Shown one piece after another: positions 16,789-25,437 of a DNA stretch of 64,000 bases. This DNA is from RZYX01 sp036654375 (lineage in GTDB: Bacteria > Bacillota > Clostridia > Oscillospirales > Acutalibacteraceae), in contig JAVVSD010000003.1 in NCBI GenBank assembly GCA_036654375.1, forward strand, positions 79,670 through 143,669, in the 5' to 3' direction. Numbering within the stretch: the stretch's first letter is position 1; each line of letters opens with the position of its first letter. Both the position numbers and the translations under genes were made by a program. Under the pieces are notes generated by a model. That model worked only from the letters and a program-made list of their open reading frames with translations. It had not been told where the DNA came from and did not search any database.

Positions 16789-17625
16789 TTATTTTGTAAC
16801 TGCAACCTTTTCCTCTGTTGGTTCCTTACCTGCAAGTGGTTTTCTTGTGTAAGGATTGAGTCCGAATGAATGGAAGCGCTTTGTAAGCAAAACAATATAT
16901 GTTGCGTCAAGAACTGCGCAAATAATTGCAAGTCCATATACGAACCACTGCCCAGGCATCCACATAAATCCAAGAATTGTCGGAGCGACGGTTCCAAGGA
17001 ATTTACACCATGCTATCCAGATTGACAAGCCTTCTGTCTTTTCCTTTTTGAACATATGTGTAATAAACAGGAATGACATGACCGTATTCATAAGGTACGC
17101 CGCAAACATTGGTGCATCTGGCATTGCTGGCCACTGTGCATTTGTAAAGAGAACAAGCATGAACAGCATTCCAAAAAGTCCAATTTTAACCGGCATATAC
17201 AGAACTTCATACCCTGGCATAATTTTGCTAAACATTTTTCTGCCATACTTTACATCCTGAACATACATGATTAAGTCAAATACCACCCAAAGGTAAATTC
17301 CCCAGCGGGTTATTGGTTCCGGATACGGAACCATAAAGGCAAATTGGAATTCCCAAGAGAAATTAAGACAAAGTGCCACCCAAGGCATACTTGGACTCTT
17401 GTCTTGATGATTTCTATAAATAGTTATCAAATATACGCCTGTCCAGAGAAGTGCGCTTGCTACAATAAGAAAAATTTCAATAAATCCCAAATTGTCAAAC
17501 ATTGCTTTTATGTAATCGTGCCATCCATCATAGGGCTTCATTAATTCCCAGCTGCCCCAATAAACGCCTTCATTTGTAGACATTCTTTCTCCGATACTGT
17601 CGATAAATTCAGAAATAAAGTTCAT
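16789..17625 (-). CDS. Seven-helix membrane protein resembling Pyr4/PaxB/DmtA1 terpene cyclases
   Basis: A 278-residue protein with about seven hydrophobic helices (first near 50-70, last near 227-247) after a ~45-residue soluble N-terminus. LLWTGVYLITIYRNHQDKSPSMP leads into NFSWEFQF, with Glu92 in the SWE motif. D117 sits in VVFDLIMYVQ, and Asp240 in the last helix (CAVLDATYIVLL). Pyr4-type transmembrane terpene cyclases of fungi and actinomycetes carry an essential glutamate in a WE motif of an early helix and an essential aspartate in the last helix at comparable spacing. Homology is inferred from memory of that pattern. The start ATG at 17625 has AGGAGG six bases upstream; an earlier in-frame ATG overlaps that site. 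It is divergent from the TetR gene across a 788-base gap. The true substrate is unknown; no prenyltransferase is nearby. Confidence 0.6.
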   Translation of the reverse strand: MNFISEFIDSIGERMSTNEGVYWGSWELMKPYDGWHDYIKAMFDNLGFIEIFLIVASALLWTGVYLITIYRNHQDKSPSMPWVALCLNFSWEFQFAFMVPYPEPITRWGIYLWVVFDLIMYVQDVKYGRKMFSKIMPGYEVLYMPVKIGLFGMLFMLVLFTNAQWPAMPDAPMFAAYLMNTVMSFLFITHMFKKEKTEGLSIWIAWCKFLGTVAPTILGFMWMPGQWFVYGLAIICAVLDATYIVLLTKRFHSFGLNPYTRKPLAGKEPTEEKVAVTK

Positions 17626-18413
17626 TTTTTTCCTCCTAAAGCTCATTAAATATTATAGTTCTCTCACTAATGTCTTTTCTTATAATTCTTATGGTTTTTC
17701 TTTTCTCATTTATAAACATAACAAACACAAACTTAATTTTTAAAAGGTTCTATTGCCGATATCCCCATTTTCGGTATATTTTTTCACAAGAAATAAAGCT
17801 GTTATTAGTACTGTAGTATCCGTAAGCAATAATTCATATTGAGAATATAGCTGCGTTAGTGTACTGATGTGCTATTTGTATGGCCCATTCTAATTGCAAG
17901 ATTTTCTGTTACATATTTTATAACAACACCAAATGGTTTTTGAGCGAAATGAAAAGAGCAAAATTTTTTATGTTAGTTAGGATTTATGTATCAAAGAATT
18001 CCGTTCGTGCAATCCCAGTGAACCAACAACTATTTTGTTTAATTAGAGAAATTACAATCCACAAATCTTTCTGACATATTGCCTTTTATCTATAAATCGC
18101 CCATCATCCTATCCTTTATAACAAAGATGCAACGCTACCTCCTATCCTCACCAAAATTGAATTTTGTTCCTAATCTGCATCGAGAACATTATTCTGCTAT
18201 ATTAAATATATCCGATTCCGTATACGCATATACTATACGCGTATACATTCCATGTATTTGCATTATATTACCATATTTTGTAATTGTCAATAATAAATTT
18301 AAAGTTTTACAGTTTTATTAAAATATTTAGATTTATAATGTTTGCAAAAATGATTTTAAACCGTCACAATTTGTTGTATAATAGGGTTATTACTAAGATA
18401 TTGAGGTTTAAAT
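17626..18413. other. Long divergent spacer between terpene-cyclase-like gene and tetR
   Basis: The stretch is 788 bases with only short open frames that lack ribosome sites and family resemblance. It contains the large palindrome at 18220-18246. Near the tetR start it has TATAAT-like bases (about 18375) but no good -35 box. Confidence 0.55.
18220..18246. promoter_or_regulatory. Palindrome, candidate TetR operator
   Basis: GTATACGC (18220-18227) and GCGTATAC (18239-18246) form perfect 8-base inverted arms around 11 bases. They are CG-containing and stand out in an AT-rich spacer. Dyad-symmetric sites of this kind are typical TetR-family operators. Confidence 0.5.
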
Positions 18414-19061
18414 ATGGGAAAAAACAAAAACATTGAAGAACATAATCGCCTTTTAAAAATTGCCTTTAACCTTTTTATAGAGAAAGGCTACAGCAAGACT
18501 TCGTTCCAAGATATTGCTGAAATGGCTAATGTTCAAAAGGCACTTGTGCAATACTATTTCCCTCACAAGGAAGTATTTATCAATTTATTTCTGTCACAAT
18601 CGTTGGATGTTATTTCTGATTTTATAAAAAATAGCGATTTAGAAATTGGCAATGAGATAAACAATTTGTATTTGATTGGTTATTTTGAATTTTGGTATTT
18701 AATCAATGATAAAAACATGGAGTTTCTTAAATATGACATCGTATCTTCAAGGCAAAATACTCAAAAGGTCATAGCAATGGTTGTTAACTGGGCATTGAAA
18801 TATATTAATCTTGAGAATGAGAAAGAAGCGCGGGAAATTACAGATGCAATTACTATTTCAATGGGCGGTGCTTTTGAGTATGTTTATATGTGTCTTACAA
18901 CTTCAAGGGCTGTGTGTCCAAAATACATTGTTGAAAAAATTGTTCTCGTTATGAACACAATGTTAGGATTTTCAACTGCAAGTACACACATTTGCGAATT
19001 TTTTGAAGATGAATGGCTTATTGAGAAAACCACCGAGTTGAATAAAATAATCTTTGAATAG
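18414..19061 (+). CDS. TetR/AcrR-family transcriptional regulator
   Basis: A 215-residue one-component repressor. Residues about 10-57 are the TetR DNA-binding domain: LLKIAFNLFIEKGYSKTSFQDIAEMA, then the recognition helix and QYYFPHKEVF. The remaining all-helical part (58-215) is the ligand-binding and dimer domain, with no recognisable effector signature. TTGAGG lies about 8 bases before the ATG at 18414. It is divergent from the Pyr4/PaxB-like gene, and a large palindrome sits about 170 bases upstream. Auto-regulation and control of that divergent gene are the natural hypotheses. A strong hairpin follows about 215 bases downstream, shared with nadC. Confidence 0.88.
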   Translation: MGKNKNIEEHNRLLKIAFNLFIEKGYSKTSFQDIAEMANVQKALVQYYFPHKEVFINLFLSQSLDVISDFIKNSDLEIGNEINNLYLIGYFEFWYLINDKNMEFLKYDIVSSRQNTQKVIAMVVNWALKYINLENEKEAREITDAITISMGGAFEYVYMCLTTSRAVCPKYIVEKIVLVMNTMLGFSTASTHICEFFEDEWLIEKTTELNKIIFE

Positions 19062-19272
19062 TGCCTTTTAATTATATTTTTATTGCCACCTCATAACCAA
19101 TTCATCCCATTAGCATATGCAAACTTGTAAAATTTTTGAACCAGTGCAACAGATATTCTTTGATTTAATCTGGCCTTACAAATACATCAAAGCTATCCGT
19201 TGTATTTAATAAATTTTGACGATATGCACTATTTTATTAAATATTTTTTACTCTACTAACCGTAAAAACGAC

Positions 19273-19302
19273 AAAAAAAGCAGGCATAATGCCTGCTTTT
19301 TA
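19273..19302. terminator. Bidirectional terminator between tetR and nadC
   Basis: Perfect 7-bp stem (19279-19285 with 19291-19297), loop ATAAT, preceded by seven A and followed by TTTTT; on the minus strand the U-run serves the nadABC operon. Confidence 0.88.
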
Positions 19303-19328
19303 ATATTTATTAATATTGTACACCGTTT

Positions 19329-20186
19329 TTAAAATCCGACTGTGTGCGGTTTTTCTATTTTCATTGAAATGTCAAATGCTTGTACAGAGTGGGTAAGTGC
19401 GCCAATTGAAATTATGTCAACCCCCGTCTTTGCCACCTCTGAAATGGTGTCGAGTGTTATTCCACCTGACGCTTCAAGTTTTGCTTTACTATTTACAAGC
19501 TCAACTGCTTTTTTCATTGTGTCATTATCCATGTTGTCAAGCATAATAATTTCAACACCTGCATTGAGCGCCTGCTGGACTTCATCAAGATTTCGTGTTT
19601 CAACTTCTATTTTAACTGTGTGTCCCAGCTTTGCACGCACAGTTTTAACAGCATTTTCAATTCCGCCACCTGCATCAATGTGATTGTCCTTTAGCATTGC
19701 GGCATCCGAAAGATTAAAACGATGGTTTTTTCCGCCTCCGCAGGTAACTGCATATTTCTGGAATGCTCTAAGACCAGGAAGCGTCTTTCTTGTATCTGTT
19801 ATCGTTGCGTTCGTACCGACAGTTTTTTCCACTGCCAGTGCAGTTGCTGTGGCAATTCCCGACATATGCTGTAAAAGGTTGAGGGCTGTTCTCTCTCCCT
19901 TAAGTAGCATTGCAGTCTTTCCCTCCAACTCCGCTATGATATCGCCTTTTTTAACCTTGTCGCCATCATTTTTATAAATTGTTGCCGAAAAAGATTCGTC
20001 AAGAAGCTCAAAAACTCGCAGTGCAACAGGAAGTCCACAAAGAACGCCATCTGCTTTTGCAAGAAATCTTGCTTTCCCTTTTTGATGTGGCTCTATAAGC
20101 ATATCGGTTGAAACATCAATATAGTTTATGTCCTCCATTATTGCTTTTTTAATAATATCGTCAACATAAAATTGTGGTAAAAGCAT
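19329..20186 (-). CDS. nadC: Nicotinate-nucleotide pyrophosphorylase (quinolinate phosphoribosyltransferase)
   Basis: Converts quinolinate and PRPP to nicotinate mononucleotide, the third step of de novo NAD synthesis. The 285-residue protein shows KADGVLCGLP, GERTALNLLQHMSGIAT, TDTRKTLPGLRAFQKYAV, GGGKNHRFNLSDAAMLKDNHI (the catalytic basic cluster) and EVETRNLDEV, all standard for NadC. The frame extends 13 codons further to an ATG at 20225, which would overlap nadB by 32 bases. I prefer the ATG at 20186, which follows AAAGGGG and begins MLLPQFYVDD, the usual family start. It is the last gene of nadA-nadB-nadC. Confidence 0.95.
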   Translation of the reverse strand: MLLPQFYVDDIIKKAIMEDINYIDVSTDMLIEPHQKGKARFLAKADGVLCGLPVALRVFELLDESFSATIYKNDGDKVKKGDIIAELEGKTAMLLKGERTALNLLQHMSGIATATALAVEKTVGTNATITDTRKTLPGLRAFQKYAVTCGGGKNHRFNLSDAAMLKDNHIDAGGGIENAVKTVRAKLGHTVKIEVETRNLDEVQQALNAGVEIIMLDNMDNDTMKKAVELVNSKAKLEASGGITLDTISEVAKTGVDIISIGALTHSVQAFDISMKIEKPHTVGF

Positions 20187-20193
20187 AAGTTTC

Positions 20194-21675
20194 TTACCCC
20201 TTTCCAATGGCTTTTTCCTTTTCATAAACCTCTGTAAGAATTATTGTTGCAACGGTTGCAAGGCTCAATGCCTCACAGTACTCCATTGTAATATCATAGT
20301 CGCCTTCCTTAAGGTCTAATCTTATCTCATTAACTCTTTCACAGCCTGATTTTATCTTGTCATCATCTGGCATGACAAAATAAGCGTCCTGCATTATTGA
20401 GCGTATTTCCTCAACTATTCCTTCTGCAATAGGCTTTGTGCCATTAGTTATATGATACTCATAAGGCTCGACTGTGCCTTTGTTTGATTTTATTCTTTTC
20501 TGAATTTCGGTGGCTGCTCTGCGTCCAAAAACAAGAGCCTCTAAAAGAGAATTGCTTGCCAGACGATTTCCGCCGTGTACTCCTGTATGTGCACATTCCC
20601 CTGCTGCAAAAAGACCTGAAACAGTTGTTTCGCCATTAAGGTTTGTGTCAATTCCACCCATGAGATAATGCTGGCATGGAAAGATAGGTATAAGCTCTTT
20701 GGTAATGTCGACACCATGCTCAAGACAGCCTTTTGATATTCCCGGGAAACGATTTTTTATAAATTCCTCTCCCTTAAATCGAATGTCAAGATAAAAGCAG
20801 TTGCTATTTGTTCTTTTGCTTTCCGTTATGATTGAACTCGACACAACATCTCTTGGCGCAAGCTCCAGACGCTTGTCATAGTTTTGCATAAAGCGTTCCT
20901 TGTTGCAGTTGAGAAGGTATGCACCCTCACCCCTGACGGCTTCGCTTATTAAGAATTGTTCATTTGAATTCGGAGCATTGAATGCCGTTGGATGAAACTG
21001 AACAAAGCTCAAATTTTTGATATCTGCTCCAATTTCGGACGCCATTCTAATTCCGTCACCTGTTGCGACTATTGGGTTTGTGGTGTATTTATACACTCTT
21101 CCAATTCCGCCTGTTGCGATAAGACAATAATCTGTGAAAACACTTGTATGTTCAGTCTTATTAACAATCAGGTCAAGTCTAAATCCGATTTTTTCACGGT
21201 TCATAGATGAAACCATGGAATACTCTGCAATTTCTATGTTTTTGTGAGTTTCCACCTGTGCAAGCAAGGTTGTCACAATATTGTCGCCTGTTGTATCCTT
21301 ATGATGCACTATTCGGCGACGACTATGTCCACCCTCCAAAGTCTTTTTGGGAGTTCCGTCCTCGTTCTTGTCATAGTCAAAGCCCATCTCCATTATTTCA
21401 CGAACATCGTTTGGACCTTCGCTGATAAGGGTTTGAACAGCTTGAAGATTGTTTTTGTGGCCGCCTGCAATCATTGTATCATAAATGTGCAGGTCAAAGC
21501 TGTCGTTATCAAAATCCAATACTGCGGCAACGCCGCCTTGTGCAAGAGAGCTGTTTGAAACAGCTTTTTGTTTTTTTGTCAGTACAAGAACATTCACTTT
21601 GCTGTTGAACTGAAGCGCAGCATATAGCCCAGCTACGCCGCTACCAACAATAACAACATCGTACTTTTTTTGCAA
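20194..21675 (-). CDS. nadB: L-aspartate oxidase
   Basis: FAD enzyme that oxidises L-aspartate to iminoaspartate, feeding NadA. The N-terminus carries the dinucleotide-binding motif VVIVGSGVAGLYAAL. SLAQGGVAA, a histidine-rich GGHSRRRIVHHKDTTGD, ATGGIGRVY, HPTAF and HGGNRLASNSLLEALVFGRRAA are typical of the succinate dehydrogenase/L-aspartate oxidase flavoprotein family. The C-terminal helical domain ends at residue 493. The open frame begins at a TTG at 21696, but GGAGG lies inside that stretch. A second TTG at 21675, 8 bases after it, gives MQKKYDVVIVG and is the likelier start. The gap to nadA is 17 bases and to nadC 7. Confidence 0.95.
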   Translation of the reverse strand: MQKKYDVVIVGSGVAGLYAALQFNSKVNVLVLTKKQKAVSNSSLAQGGVAAVLDFDNDSFDLHIYDTMIAGGHKNNLQAVQTLISEGPNDVREIMEMGFDYDKNEDGTPKKTLEGGHSRRRIVHHKDTTGDNIVTTLLAQVETHKNIEIAEYSMVSSMNREKIGFRLDLIVNKTEHTSVFTDYCLIATGGIGRVYKYTTNPIVATGDGIRMASEIGADIKNLSFVQFHPTAFNAPNSNEQFLISEAVRGEGAYLLNCNKERFMQNYDKRLELAPRDVVSSSIITESKRTNSNCFYLDIRFKGEEFIKNRFPGISKGCLEHGVDITKELIPIFPCQHYLMGGIDTNLNGETTVSGLFAAGECAHTGVHGGNRLASNSLLEALVFGRRAATEIQKRIKSNKGTVEPYEYHITNGTKPIAEGIVEEIRSIMQDAYFVMPDDDKIKSGCERVNEIRLDLKEGDYDITMEYCEALSLATVATIILTEVYEKEKAIGKG

Positions 21676-21692
21676 GTTAATACGCCTCCGAT

Positions 21693-22610
21693 TCAACCGC
21701 CGTATTTAAGCATATTATCAATGCTTTTCTTTGCGGCTATGCGTAGTTCCTCATTTAATTCGATAACTTCTCCACACTGCCCGACAACTGCCTGATAGAC
21801 ATCCTTGAGCTGTGTCATTTTCATGTCAGGGCAAACAAGCTTGTCCTTGCAAAGCTGATGGTATTTTCCCTTTTGGTCTTTAACTTCAAGGTAATCAACA
21901 ACTCCACGCTCTGTGCCGATAATTACTTCACCATCGTGAGCTTTTGCATATTCAATTATTGCGCTTGTTGAGCCAACCATATCAGCAAGCTCAACAACCT
22001 CTTTCTTACATTCGGGATGAACCGCCACAACGGCGTCTGGATGCTTTGCCTTTGCTTCTAAAACATCCTGAGCCGTTACACTGTTGTGAATTGGGCAACA
22101 TCCATCCCAAATAATTATTTCCTTTTCCGGTACCTGTTTTGCCACATAGCTGCCGAGATTAGCGTCTGGCAAAAACAGGATTTTGTCCTGCGCAAGAGCT
22201 TTAACAATTTTTACAGCACTTGATGAAGTTACGCAAACATCCACTTCTGCCTTTACTCTTGCCGTTGTGTTAATATATGCAACCGTACAACAATCTGGAT
22301 TTTGCTTTTTGAATTCCCTTACCTGCTCCGGAGAGATATCCTCCGCCATTGGGCAGGTAGACTGCTCTACCGGTAAAATTACTGTCTTATCTGGGGAAAG
22401 AATTTTTGCAGTTTCTGCCATAAATCTAACACCGCAAATAATAATACGCTTTGCCTTGCATTTCTGTGCTTCAAGTGAAAGCGCGTAGCTGTCGCCAGCA
22501 AAATCTGCTATGTCGATTATTTCAGGAGCCTGATAGGTATGGGCCATAATGACCGTATCTCTTTGTTTTTTTTCGCTCAAGATAAGCGATTGCAGTGATT
22601 TATTATCCAT
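21693..22610 (-). CDS. nadA: Quinolinate synthase
   Basis: 4Fe-4S enzyme condensing iminoaspartate with dihydroxyacetone phosphate to quinolinate. The 305-residue form is the usual short bacterial type. Key pieces are IMAHTYQAPEIIDIADFAGDSYALS, ICGVRFMAETAKIL (first cluster cysteine), FLPDANLGSYV, IWDGCCPIHNSV, HPEC, GTERGVVDYL and CPDMKMTQL (last cluster cysteine). The start ATG at 22610 follows AAAGGATG; the open frame further upstream encodes an unrelated hydrophobic stretch without a ribosome site. It is the first gene of the nadABC operon, with a probable promoter at 22657-22684. No NiaR or NrtR regulator is adjacent. Confidence 0.95.
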   Translation of the reverse strand: MDNKSLQSLILSEKKQRDTVIMAHTYQAPEIIDIADFAGDSYALSLEAQKCKAKRIIICGVRFMAETAKILSPDKTVILPVEQSTCPMAEDISPEQVREFKKQNPDCCTVAYINTTARVKAEVDVCVTSSSAVKIVKALAQDKILFLPDANLGSYVAKQVPEKEIIIWDGCCPIHNSVTAQDVLEAKAKHPDAVVAVHPECKKEVVELADMVGSTSAIIEYAKAHDGEVIIGTERGVVDYLEVKDQKGKYHQLCKDKLVCPDMKMTQLKDVYQAVVGQCGEVIELNEELRIAAKKSIDNMLKYGG

Positions 22611-22656
22611 TTTTAAACATCCTTTAAAAAAAATGTGAATATATACCCTGCAAAAC

Positions 22657-22684
22657 ATTATATATATTCGGTTCATTATACCAA
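22657..22684 (-). promoter_or_regulatory. Possible promoter of nadABC
   Basis: On the minus strand TTGGTA (22684-22679), 16-base spacer and TATAAT (22662-22657), about 45 bases upstream of the nadA start. Confidence 0.4.
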
Positions 22685-22710
22685 AACACGCCATATATTA
22701 CAAGGTATTT

Positions 22711-23895
22711 CTAATTTATACTTTGATTGTTTTTTGACAATCTGTTGATGTTTTCTGTGCATAAAATAACTATTACGCTAAACAGCAAAAGTACTGTGGG
22801 CATTATATTAAAACTCGTTGCAGATGCAAAATATCCAAACGCAAGTGGCAAAAACGCAAACCCGCAATATGCAGATGCTATCTGAAGCCCCATTACGGCT
22901 GCGGAATTTTCCGCAAATCGCTTTGGCGTTTCATGAATCATGAGCGGATATATTGGTGCACAGCCTATCCCAACAAGAACTATTGCACCGGCCGCAAGCT
23001 TTGCCGAAAGCGGGAACAAAAGCAAAATTGTTCCCACTGCTATTATACCCTGCCCCACTCTTAATTGCACTTTATTGGTTATTCTAATCGTTAAGCATCC
23101 TGAAACCGCTCTTGCAACTGTTATCCCAGCAAAGAAAAACGAAATCCAAAGTGATGCACTTGAAGCATCAAGTCCTTTTATGTTTATCAAATATGTGCTT
23201 CCCCAAAGCCCAACAACCATTTCTATTCCGCAATAAAACAAAAATGCAACCATTGATGTTTTTGCCCCACGCTGGCGAAACGCTGTTAAAAGACTGTATT
23301 TCTGATTAGCAAATTCCTCTTCTTTTTCTTTGCTGAACCTTTTTGTCTTCTCAAATTTTTTCCACATTGGAAGAGTTATGAATAAAACCGCAGACATAAA
23401 GAAAAGCATCAACCCAACGCAAAGATATCCACGCCTCCAGTTGCCCTGCGCAAGAAAAAACGACATAAGCACAGGTCCTGTCATTGCCCCTACTCCCCAA
23501 AGTGAATGAAGCCAGCTCATGTGCCTTGGCTTGAAATAAAGTGCAACATAACTGTTAAGGCTTGAGTCTACTGCGCCCGCTCCAAGTCCAAGCGGAATAG
23601 CAATCAAAAAGAACATATATATATTGGGCATAAACGCAACCATCGTGACGCCAAATGCCGTCATCAAAACGCTTATTGCTGTTATTTTTCCCGTTCCTAT
23701 TTTCTGAGTTATTTTGCCGGAAAACAGGCTCGATATTATTGTGCATACAGATACAGAAAGGGATAAAAGCCCCGCCATTCCCTCGCCAACTAAAAACTCT
23801 TTGTGCATCAGTGGCCAGCTGACTCCAAGCAGAGTGTCTGGAAGCCCAAGCCCGATAAATGCCATATAGATTATTATGAGCAATATTGTTGCCAT
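22711..23895 (-). CDS. MFS transporter
   Basis: A major facilitator superfamily permease of 394 residues with about 12 hydrophobic helices in two halves separated by a charged cytoplasmic loop (KKFEKTKRFSKEKEEEF, near residue 190). A GKITQKIGTGK-type loop between helices 2 and 3 fits the MFS signature. The substrate is not evident; sugar, drug and small-acid carriers look alike. The ATG at 23895 has GAGAGG seven bases upstream; the ATG five codons earlier would overlap that site. It lies upstream of nadA on the same strand, separated by 100 bases that hold a likely nadA promoter. A link to NAD precursors is therefore possible but not supported. Confidence 0.82.
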   Translation of the reverse strand: MATILLIIIYMAFIGLGLPDTLLGVSWPLMHKEFLVGEGMAGLLSLSVSVCTIISSLFSGKITQKIGTGKITAISVLMTAFGVTMVAFMPNIYMFFLIAIPLGLGAGAVDSSLNSYVALYFKPRHMSWLHSLWGVGAMTGPVLMSFFLAQGNWRRGYLCVGLMLFFMSAVLFITLPMWKKFEKTKRFSKEKEEEFANQKYSLLTAFRQRGAKTSMVAFLFYCGIEMVVGLWGSTYLINIKGLDASSASLWISFFFAGITVARAVSGCLTIRITNKVQLRVGQGIIAVGTILLLFPLSAKLAAGAIVLVGIGCAPIYPLMIHETPKRFAENSAAVMGLQIASAYCGFAFLPLAFGYFASATSFNIMPTVLLLFSVIVILCTENINRLSKNNQSIN

Positions 23896-24001
23896 TGTAT
23901 TACCTCTCATCTTATTATCTTTTCTACTGTATCCCTTTATTATTTTAAAGGCTATAGGGTTAAAATGTCGATTTTTGTAGCAATATTTAGAATTTATGTG
24001 C

Positions 24002-24030
24002 TTTAAAATGTACTCAATTCATGTTATAAT
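24002..24030 (+). promoter_or_regulatory. Promoter of the DUF951-prfA operon
   Basis: TTTAAA (24002-24007), 17-base spacer, TATAAT (24025-24030), 30 bases upstream of the first start codon. Confidence 0.65.
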
Positions 24031-24059
24031 ATTTTATTATTATATAACAGGTGAATTTT

Positions 24060-24269
24060 ATGGATGTTAGAGTTGGAGATATACTTGAGATGAAAAAATC
24101 ACATCCTTGTGGCTCAGCTAAATTTTTGGTTTTAAGGTCTGGAATGGACTTTAAAATGAAGTGTCTTGGCTGTGGTCATGAAGTTATGGTTCCAAGGCAA
24201 AAGGCTGAAAAAAATATTCGCAACATCTCAAGAAACACTAAAATTGAAAACGAAAGCCAAATCAAATAA
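24060..24269 (+). CDS. DUF951 family small zinc-ribbon-like protein
   Basis: A 69-residue protein of the DUF951 family, common in Firmicutes and of unknown function. The N-terminal half is a small beta fold: MDVRVGDILEMKKSHPCGSAKF, then VLRSGMDFKMKC. It carries one cysteine in HPCG and two in CLGCGHEV, a possible metal site. VMVPRQKAEKNI follows, as in relatives. An upstream GTG at 24051 is in frame, but ACAGGTGA lies across it, so the ATG at 24060 is the better start. It heads a chain with prfA, tsaC, coaE and the lytic transglycosylase. Family proteins often sit near translation or chromosome genes, which gives no firm role. Confidence 0.85.
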   Translation: MDVRVGDILEMKKSHPCGSAKFLVLRSGMDFKMKCLGCGHEVMVPRQKAEKNIRNISRNTKIENESQIK

Positions 24270-24366
24270 CCTTTTAACTCATAAACCTTAACATCAATAT
24301 ATGCTACACAGGTTGGCAACTGTTAATAAGAAAATTTTTAAATATTCCGTTTTTTGGAGGACTTTT

Positions 24367-25437
24367 ATGCTCGATAAACTACAAAATGTTGAACAGCGAT
24401 TCGAAACTGTAAATCAGCTTTTATGCAACCCTGATATTGTCGCTGATATGGAACAATATAAAAAGCTGATGCAGGAGATGAAGCATCTCACCCCTATTGT
24501 TGAAAAATATAGGGCTTATAACGACTGTAAAGCTTCTCTTGACGAGGCTAAAGCTCTGCTTGATGCAGGTGGCATGGACCTTGACTTTAAAGAAATGGTT
24601 CAGGAGGAATTTGAGGAGTCAAAATCAAAGCTTGATGTTATTTTTGATGAGCTTAAAATTCTTTTACTTCCTCGCGACCCTAACGACGACAAAAATGTAA
24701 TCATTGAAATACGCGGTGGTGCAGGTGGAGATGAGGCCTCTCTTTTTGCCGGCTCGCTTTTTCGTATGTACTCTATGTATTCCGAGCTTAAGGGCTTTAA
24801 ATGTGAAGTTCTCAACGCCAACGAAACAGAGCTTGGTGGCTTTAAGGAAGTCAGCTTTGAGATTTCTGGTGAGGGTGCTTATTCACGCTTTAAGTTTGAA
24901 AGCGGCGTTCACCGAGTTCAGCGTGTTCCTGAAACAGAATCTCAGGGAAGAATTCACACCTCTACTGTCACTGTTGCCGTTTTGCCTGAGGCAGAGGAAG
25001 TTGACCTTGAAATAAGCCCTGCAGATTTGCAGATTGATACTTATCGCTCTGGCGGTGCTGGTGGACAGCATGTTAACAAAACCGAGTCTGCTATCCGTAT
25101 AACTCATATTCCTACAGGCACAGTTGTCGAGTGTCAGGACGAGCGTAGCCAGCACAAAAACAAAGACCGCGCAATGAAAATTTTGCGTTCTCGTATCCTT
25201 GAAGCAGAAAATCAAAGGCGAAACGCTGTAATTGCAGGTGAAAGAAAGTCGCAAGTTGGCACTGGCGACCGAAGCGAAAGAATACGCACCTATAATTTTC
25301 CACAAGGAAGAGTAAGCGACCATCGTATTGGGCTAACCCTTTACCGTATTGAGGCAATTATGAACGGCGATTTAGACGAAATTATTGATACACTTATCAC
25401 CGCAGATACGGCAGAAAAATTGAAGGCTGATGAATAA
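24367..25437 (+). CDS. prfA: Peptide chain release factor 1
   Basis: RF1 recognises UAA and UAG stop codons and triggers peptide release. The 356-residue protein has the GGQ catalytic loop at residues 232-234 (SGGAGGQHVNKTESA) and the RF1-type anticodon region in RVQRVPETESQGRIHTSTV. The C-terminal QGRVSDHRIGLTLYRIEAIMNG segment is also standard. The ATG at 24367 follows TTGGAGGA. The open frame upstream to 24301 has no ribosome site and is not part of the family. The end overlaps the tsaC start, showing coupling. Confidence 0.97.
   Translation: MLDKLQNVEQRFETVNQLLCNPDIVADMEQYKKLMQEMKHLTPIVEKYRAYNDCKASLDEAKALLDAGGMDLDFKEMVQEEFEESKSKLDVIFDELKILLLPRDPNDDKNVIIEIRGGAGGDEASLFAGSLFRMYSMYSELKGFKCEVLNANETELGGFKEVSFEISGEGAYSRFKFESGVHRVQRVPETESQGRIHTSTVTVAVLPEAEEVDLEISPADLQIDTYRSGGAGGQHVNKTESAIRITHIPTGTVVECQDERSQHKNKDRAMKILRSRILEAENQRRNAVIAGERKSQVGTGDRSERIRTYNFPQGRVSDHRIGLTLYRIEAIMNGDLDEIIDTLITADTAEKLKADE

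Noticed and set aside
17880..18321. Two short open frames upstream of tetR
   Set aside because: AT-rich, poor codon use, no ribosome site; the second runs through the palindrome.
23934..23951. CCTTTA/TAAAGG palindrome upstream of the MFS gene
   Set aside because: Short, AT-rich dyads of this size are expected by chance in these spacers, and no regulator gene is adjacent.
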